Of a DNA stretch of 64,000 nucleotides, positions 58,040 through 64,000 are shown one piece after another (positions within the stretch are counted from its first letter, which is position 1; every line of letters begins with the position of its first letter). The notes under the pieces were generated by a model. The model had not been told where the DNA came from. It did no database searches and saw only the letters and a list, made by a program, of their open reading frames with translations. Origin of the DNA: Kuschelorhynchus macadamiae (taxonomy: Eukaryota; Arthropoda; Insecta; Coleoptera; Curculionidae). Both the position numbers and the translations under genes were made by a program. The stretch covers positions 274,001 through 338,000 of the forward strand of contig JAUTXW010005212.1 of assembly GCA_030620095.1 (NCBI GenBank), read 5' to 3'.

Positions 58040-59830
58040 TTGGGGAATCTGAATGGGAAGGTCATCACTTTTTCTGCCCTGACTTATCATCTCAGAGAGT
58101 TCGTTTTTGGAATAAGGTGGCTCTGAGAGTTCACTGTCTTGCTACGATATCAAATCTACATAATCAGTAGCCTCAGTTTAATGGCGGAACTCGTTGGCTG
58201 AGACACAATTTTTAGAATTCCACGAAGTGCAAGTTCAATAATAACTTTTCTTTCATCATACAACATTGCAATTAATCGGGGTGGCCGAAGTAACCATTTC
58301 ATTGAATAATCTATTATACGTTTCATATCGTCGTTAACATATCTTGACAACCTAATTCCGTTAAATTACTGCTACCGTTGACACAGAAAGAGTTTTGTTT
58401 GATTCGAAACCAAACTGGAACATACACTTTTACCACAAATTCTACGAGCAGTTTTAAAATAGCAGCTGGCGTTTCTGTAGCAACGTATAATCGGATAAGG
58501 TGGTTAGCTGTCGTTAACCATCTAGAGTGACTGATGTTGGCTAAACTTTGACTGCAATGACCTGGGCCATCCAGATTTTGGAGAAGGTGTCGCAAAGAAA
58601 GCCCTTTAGCATGCAGTTGGTATATAAACCACTTGGATCCAGTGTTGACTGCAGTTTCATCACCATGTATTGATGTTATTTTCTTCTAAGTATTTCAATT
58701 ATTAGTAATATTACAAGACTTAGCTTTATATTAGTCGTTGATCCGTATTGAGGAGTAATGTGACCCATATAAGTAGATCCTGGTTCCTTCACTAAGACAT
58801 AATGTTCCTCTTTAATAGATCTTAGGGACGATTTCCTTCCTTTTTTCTAATATCAAGGTGTTATCTTTGTGACTATCAAAGTATAATCCCTGAATCGGCA
58901 AAGGATAATTTTTTTACCTAACACGAAATATCACTTCTATCTACAACACTGGAACTATTTTCTTGTGATATTGTTCCAAAATCTTCCAGGACTGCGTTAG
59001 CTATTATAGCTGCACTTCTGTCGGATACACCTGTTCTATCACAAGCCAGAGCCAGCGAAGGTAGACCGAGTCTCACTTGGGATAATTTCCTTTTCCACGA
59101 AGTGGAAGCTTCGAAAATATCAGAACTATAAATAAATCGCTATTATCTGATAAATCGTTAAGAGTTGAGAAGCAGCACGAAATTTTTGATTGGTTTTCTT
59201 CAGTATTGCATTTTAAATTTTTTATACTTTATCCTTTTTCAACATTTTTTCGTGTTGCCCCTATATCAACTAATCCCATAAAAATCTTTCATTTTGATTT
59301 TCGGTCTTTTAAGAATAACTGTTCATTTTTAGGCACTTTTCTAGATTTGTCACAAACGCAATCTTTAAAGTCTATATGCACTTACATGCCGATATGTCAA
59401 ATAATTTTCTGGCATCCGCTTTGAATACATGTAATATATCTTGATACTTTCTGTGTGTTGACGTCCTTTTAATGACTTCAGAACATTTCTGTATTTATTG
59501 TAGTAATTGCTAACATTTTTACTATTCGGTTATACGACACAGTAGGAATCGACGCATTTCTCCATATGGAAATTAATTTCTTGGTGATTATTTCACATTA
59601 TTAACAAGTCCTTTACAGTTCTTATTTCACAATCATGTCTAAGCCAAAGAAAATACTTCATTACATCCTCGTATTTAGGTAAAACATTGTCACTAAACTC
59701 TTGCGGAGCTCCAAGTACAACACAATTCAATGTGTTTTCCAAGCTTTTATTCTTAACGGGCGGCGCTACAACCAAAATCTAACAAAACACGTATAACCTC
59801 TGCTAAGATTATCGGCAGACTGAATAAGAC
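58040..59830 (-). pseudogene. decayed member of an arthropod repetitive gene family, function unknown
   Basis: Minus-strand pieces in order: KNKSLENTLNCVVLGAPQEF and LPKYEDVMKYFLWLRHD (59595-59770), KVPKNEQLFLKDRKS (about 59305-59350), LPSLALACDRTGVSDRSAAI with IANAVLEDFG (about 58980-59070), SRWLTTANHLIRLYVATETP (about 58465-58525), LLVEFVVKVYVPVWFRIKQN (about 58395-58455), NDDMKRIIDYS, MLYDERKVIIELALRGILKI (about 58210-58270). These match in order a protein I recall as occurring in high copy number in aphid and other arthropod genomes, without known function. It is broken by many stops and shifts. It lies within a candidate terminal-inverted-repeat element, which would make it transposon-encoded. 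Confidence 0.75.
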
Positions 59831-61591
59831 CAAGACCGTTTCAACTTGTACCGACTTGTGCTTAACCGCTTGTTGCGCCGCACAGTGAGTTCGTCTTTTC
59901 CCAAATGTAATTTTGCAATATTCTTAACATATTCTAAAAATCTATATTTAAGATAGTGTTAATAATAGAAAAATGCATTTTTAGTAAATATTTTAAATCT
60001 GAAATTAACATGTTTTATACATCATTTTCAAAACAGAAAATATGATACTAAACATAGCAAATGTTTTTCTAATTTCTTACATGACTACTGTTTATAATTA
60101 AAGTTTTCTACGGTATCAAAAATTTTTAAATATTAAAGCCCTTACCTCAGAAAATTTGGGTAAGTTTTTTTTCTTGTAGAGCATGCAAAAAAAAGTTTGT
60201 TGAAGTTTAGTTTAATTTTTATATAAAAAATGAAAAAGGATTAACCAAAAACCAAAAAATTATATATGCCCATTCGGGATTTATATAGTGCTCCTTAATT
60301 ACTACTGTGCACCAAAAAAAAACTGCACGATGTTTATATGACCAGAACATTTTGCAAATAATCGTCCGAGTAATAACGGTAAACATTTTACTAGGTACAA
60401 AATTTCGGAATTTTGTATTACAGCTGTCATCTTTTTAAAGTTCAAGATGGCGAACCCATTTTAAAAATATGGATATTTTTACATGCCACATCGTGTTAAA
60501 ACTAAATTAACAGTTATAATGCCACATTATTTCCAAGCAAAATGATAACACTTTTAAAATTCGATAAATAACTAAGATATAATTTTATAAAACCACACTC
60601 CCTTCGATTCTTTTAATATTAGAAATGAAAATTTCAAATAAAAAACTAATCAATTAGGTAAATTTTAACGACTTTTCTACCTTTACAAAAATAAATCTTA
60701 AACGAAGATAAAGCTACCAGTTCAGTGCCAGTAATTGGCATTTTTGTAAAGATAATTTCATAAAAATATAAAAATATATAAAGTGCAATATATAAAATAT
60801 AAAATAAATACAAAAATAAATATAAAAATATATTAAGTGCAATATCTAAAAAATATCGACTTCATTGTATATGCAAATAACAAAAACAATTTATTTATCA
60901 CGAAAAGTATACCTAACTAATTAATTTTTATTTGAATGTTTTATTACCAATATCAAAAAAATTAAGGAGTGCTTGGGTGCAGGTGCATACGTAGTGGGCT
61001 TTTCTAAAACATTACCTGTTACATATTGTTTAGTCTAAAAGTTCTTCTATTGTTTATGTAATGAATAAATAGAAACTCAATGATATTTTGTACTCACAAT
61101 TCTACATAACCTAAATAAAGCAATATTTGATAAGACACCTTGTATTCTATCTTAATTTTATATGCGTCATATAGCTATTAGTTAATAATAAGTTTAAAGC
61201 AATGATTCATGCATTTTGACATCAATTGTGTTTTTAAGTTACACAAAACATTACATTTTTATTAAAAACTGAGGCCATTTTAGTAACCCGCATCTTGTTT
61301 ACATTTTTTTTTGCAAAACATTTTGTTACCTATCCTAAAAAAGTATTATATGAAATTTAAAAAACGTTAAAACAATGCTTGAATAATTATGTCGTACTAC
61401 ATGGCCGATTTACCACACTGTGCGCCGGTAACGTCTGCGATGCAGTTGTTTGAGTAAGGCAAAATTCTTGAAAATTAAAAAGCATGGGGGCACTTGTAGA
61501 CATTAGTATATTTTAATGAAATTTGGATAGCTTTAAGGATATGTAGAAAGACAACTTTTTTTCGCTATTATGTATAAAAATTCGACTTTTT
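59831..61591. other. gene-free right part of the candidate element
   Basis: No coding signal. Short degenerate repeats of aaatataaaa-type occur at 60765-60850 (two copies of aagtgcaatat). Confidence 0.45.
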
Positions 61592-61612
61592 GATTTTTCG
61601 CTCCACCCTAAT

Positions 61613-64000
61613 GAACAGGTAATTGGTATTTTTATAATGATTTTTTAAAAATTAAATGGTGAAAATCATAAGAATTCGTAGTTGATTCGTGCAGTTGCGG
61701 CTCGTGGGTATGAAAGTAGGTGAAGCGTAAATACTAATTGAATCTAATAAGAGGGGTATAAAGAACAGAAAAAATAAAAATATCAAATATATTTTGGCTT
61801 TAAACAAATATAAAACATACAGAGAAGAGAAACACTAATTTAAAAAACGTAAACCTTATTGGGTTTAAAAAATATCGTAGATTTATAGGCTACTTTTTAT
61901 AAACAAAGTCGGATCTTCTGTTTTTAAGCAATGCAAATGTCTGAACAGAGTCATTTTAAGAATTGGTTTGTTGTTAATTCCGATAACAATTTATTTTCAA
62001 TCAATACTGTTCACACCACACGTTGATTGTATAATTTTGTTGGGGTTCTGGACCTGACGTTCATTAACATTATTATTTCTAGAAAATGGTGTTTCTCACA
62101 TTGCATAAATTATATTGTGAGCAGGATATATTTTTTCGGTCTGAATTGTATTGAAAAATACGCACAACCGACGAAAAGGATTTTTAGAGTTCGGTCTTAA
62201 TGAGCCGCAGCGGTATAGCATCATTGCAGTGTTACCAAGGCGCGAATAATTTAAGTTTTTTTTTTGGTAATTTTACAACACAATGTTTGTGGGCGTCTAG
62301 CAAATAGTCGATGTGGTACTTAATTAAAGTGGTTCGTTTTATAAAAAATCACTGGGCATGGCAGCATTTTCCAAACCTTAGTTGAAGCAGCACTTCATGC
62401 CACGAGTCGCCACTGGATTCGTGTAAATCTTGTGAAACGACATCTGGTAATTACACATTTACATTACACAAACAATTGGGAAATTGTAAATATTAGTATA
62501 AGTATGCTTCTTACTAATTTTCTTGAGGTTTGACCGTTTGAACAACCCCCCCTAGATTAATTTCTGGTTTGGACCCCGCCCCCCGAACTGAATTTCTGCC
62601 TACGTGCGTGGAGCGCAGTATTATTCAGCGTTAAAAAATAGAGAGCGAAGTACAGAATATGAAAACCGCTGCATTAGACCAAGGTGCCGCTCGTCCAGGT
62701 TCTCGATTGATTATACTGGTAATAAAGAACTGTTATTCTGCGAAGTTTGGGAATGTCTTAACCTGAAATACCTATTCAAAATTGATCAATAGGTTTCACT
62801 CTCATAAACAACATTTACCGCTCTAAAATATTTTTACACGATCCTAATGTTTATTTACCTTGCAGTAAATTATTAATTATCACACGGAACTTTATAAAAC
62901 ACTCTAAATAAAGAAGTATTGTTTATTACTGTAATTAATTTTAATTCTAGACAAGTAAATAACTCATTTCTGAATTTCCGTTATTGAAAGATTAATCATT
63001 TCGTTGGCTCACAGTACAAATACACCCAATTTACAATTTCCTATTGCTTTCAAAATACAGAATAGAGGATAATTAATAAAAAGCATAACCATAGCAAGAG
63101 ATAAATAAACTAGTATCAACATAAATTATTACCATAAACAAGGTATTATGACAAGTATAAATGACAAGAAAACCTAGTTAAAAAAAAATTTGTGTTGCTT
63201 TTCCCTAATTGCAAATAACGGGGAAAACTGTATAACAGAGAAAATTTATCACCCCCCTTTTTGCCAATACGCACATTCCAAGTCACACAGATCCCATACA
63301 GTTTTAAAAAGTATTGCTCAAAAACTATTTATCCGAATAAATTTTCACAGACTCAAATACTAATGACAATGAAAAACGGCTTCAGTAAAAGTTGTTGATT
63401 TTATATCTGATGGACTTACTGTTGCAAAAGGAGGATGGCCAGGTTTTGAGCTAAGAAGAAACAGAAGGGGGTAATTTTGGGGTACTGAGAAATATTATAA
63501 ATATGAATTGATGGCTTTATTGTTATTTCACTGAAATTAATATTAATTTACGAGTAAAAAAAATTTGCAGAGCGTCTTAGTAGAAAAAATATGCATGTTT
63601 TAAGTTTATATACAGGTGTTGACTTTTTGGGAATTTATTTTTGACCTTGTGGCATAAATTATTTTGGATTCAATAATTCTCATTTTATTCCTGAACCAAA
63701 ATAATGATCGGAAGTGGCCACTATACAGGGCCATTTACGGTAACTGGCCTAGTAGAAAATCTTGGGAATTATTACAAAAGATATATTTTTTAAAACTTGG
63801 TACAGGCTATAATTGACATTGTTCTTTCTAATTAAAATATTTTGAAGTTTGTATTACATTCAGTTTTTATAGCAAGCAATATAAATTTCTTGTTTTAAAT
63901 AAAACACCCTGCAAATGTTTTACTTTTTAGATGCCCATAAAAGTCTAAGCATATTTTATTAATAGTTACCTTACCTAAACCTATCATTAATCATTTTCGA
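61613..64000. other. gene-free stretch
   Basis: No supportable gene. A frame at 62604-62792 (62 residues, starting MRGAQYYSALKNRERS) is preceded by a C-rich segment (accccgccccccgaactg) resembling the end of some dispersed element, but matches nothing I know. At 63611 (tacaggtgtt) and about 63895-63914 (aataaaacaccctgca) there are weakly inverted mariner-like termini about 300 bases apart, possibly a small non-autonomous element. Confidence 0.4.

Larger units (their letters stand above)
57447..61609 (-). mobile_element. candidate 4.2-kb terminal-inverted-repeat element
   Basis: agggtggaatgaaaattc at 57447-57464 and its near complement gatttttcgctccaccct at 61592-61609 agree at 15 of 18 positions. 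aat directly flanks both ends (57444-57446, 61610-61612) and could be a 3-bp target duplication. The interval contains one decayed coding region in a single orientation. The claim that the ends belong together rests on the short inverted match and on this enclosed gene. Confidence 0.5.

Noticed and set aside
62604..62792. 62-residue frame MRGAQYYSALKNRERS...
   Set aside because: No similarity to any family I know, no promoter or splice context, and length within chance expectation.
63611..63915. Small mariner-type MITE
   Set aside because: The inverted ends match over too few bases and no clear TA duplication is visible; mentioned only as a possibility.

Overview
The window looks like a piece of an AT-rich arthropod nuclear genome, most likely an insect and plausibly a beetle. 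The reasons are the types of mobile element (Penelope-like elements, several Tc1/mariner lineages, RTE-like and Jockey/I-like LINEs, hAT), long TA microsatellites, a spliced gene end with GT..AG borders and an AATAAA signal, and the lack of any operon-like coding. I find no intact host gene in 64 kb. Every coding signal that can be recognised is a remnant of a transposable element or of a repeat-encoded protein family. Species-level assignment is inference.

Layout. 1-4.3 kb: gene-free, with a dispersed repeat and a hairpin. 4.3-6.7 kb: a minus-strand LINE (reverse transcriptase plus RNase H) next to a mariner-type fragment. 7.5-10.6 kb: a dispersed repeat head, a 110-unit TA array, a foldback repeat, and a decayed Tc1/mariner-superfamily transposase with an unusually long D-to-E spacing and an inverted N-terminal fragment beside it. 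11.8-15.2 kb: a Penelope GIY-YIG fragment, an 83-bp-arm inverted repeat and a decayed copy of an arthropod repeat-encoded protein. 16-19 kb: dispersed repeats and a mariner N-terminus. 20.9-22.9 kb: a minus-strand Penelope-like element interrupted by a 241-bp hAT-type MITE with an 8-bp target duplication. 23.6-25.6 kb: a LINE reverse transcriptase, the longest open frame of the window, joined to an RNase H fragment of another LINE. 27-30.9 kb: a mariner remnant, an RTE-like tail, a TTAA-flanked MITE, a 166-bp-arm palindrome and a TA array. 31-34 kb: nothing recognised. 34-35 kb: a DD34E Tc1 pseudogene. 36.8-38.6 kb: a composite tandem repeat and an RTE-like reverse transcriptase fragment. 40.1-42.8 kb: a LINE split by a Penelope-like element with a 14-bp target duplication. 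44-46.4 kb: a MITE and a mariner pseudogene. 46.3-51.1 kb: two composite repeats flanking a hAT transposase pseudogene. 51.2-57.3 kb: a tandem duplication, a 2-kb element with 640-bp inverted arms, and an internally deleted second hAT copy. 57.4-61.6 kb: a candidate 4.2-kb terminal-inverted-repeat element carrying a decayed member of an arthropod repetitive gene family. 61.6-64 kb: little.

The genes do not form a pathway; the story is nested insertion and decay. The clearest nestings are a Penelope element that landed in a LINE reverse transcriptase beside catalytic motif A, and a hAT MITE that landed in another Penelope element. A repeat family with a fixed head and 120-135 bp internal units occurs at least six times. 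The least explained structure is the 2-kb inverted-arm element at 52.9-54.9 kb, whose arms each carry an outward-facing gene 3' end, one of them with an intact-looking intron.
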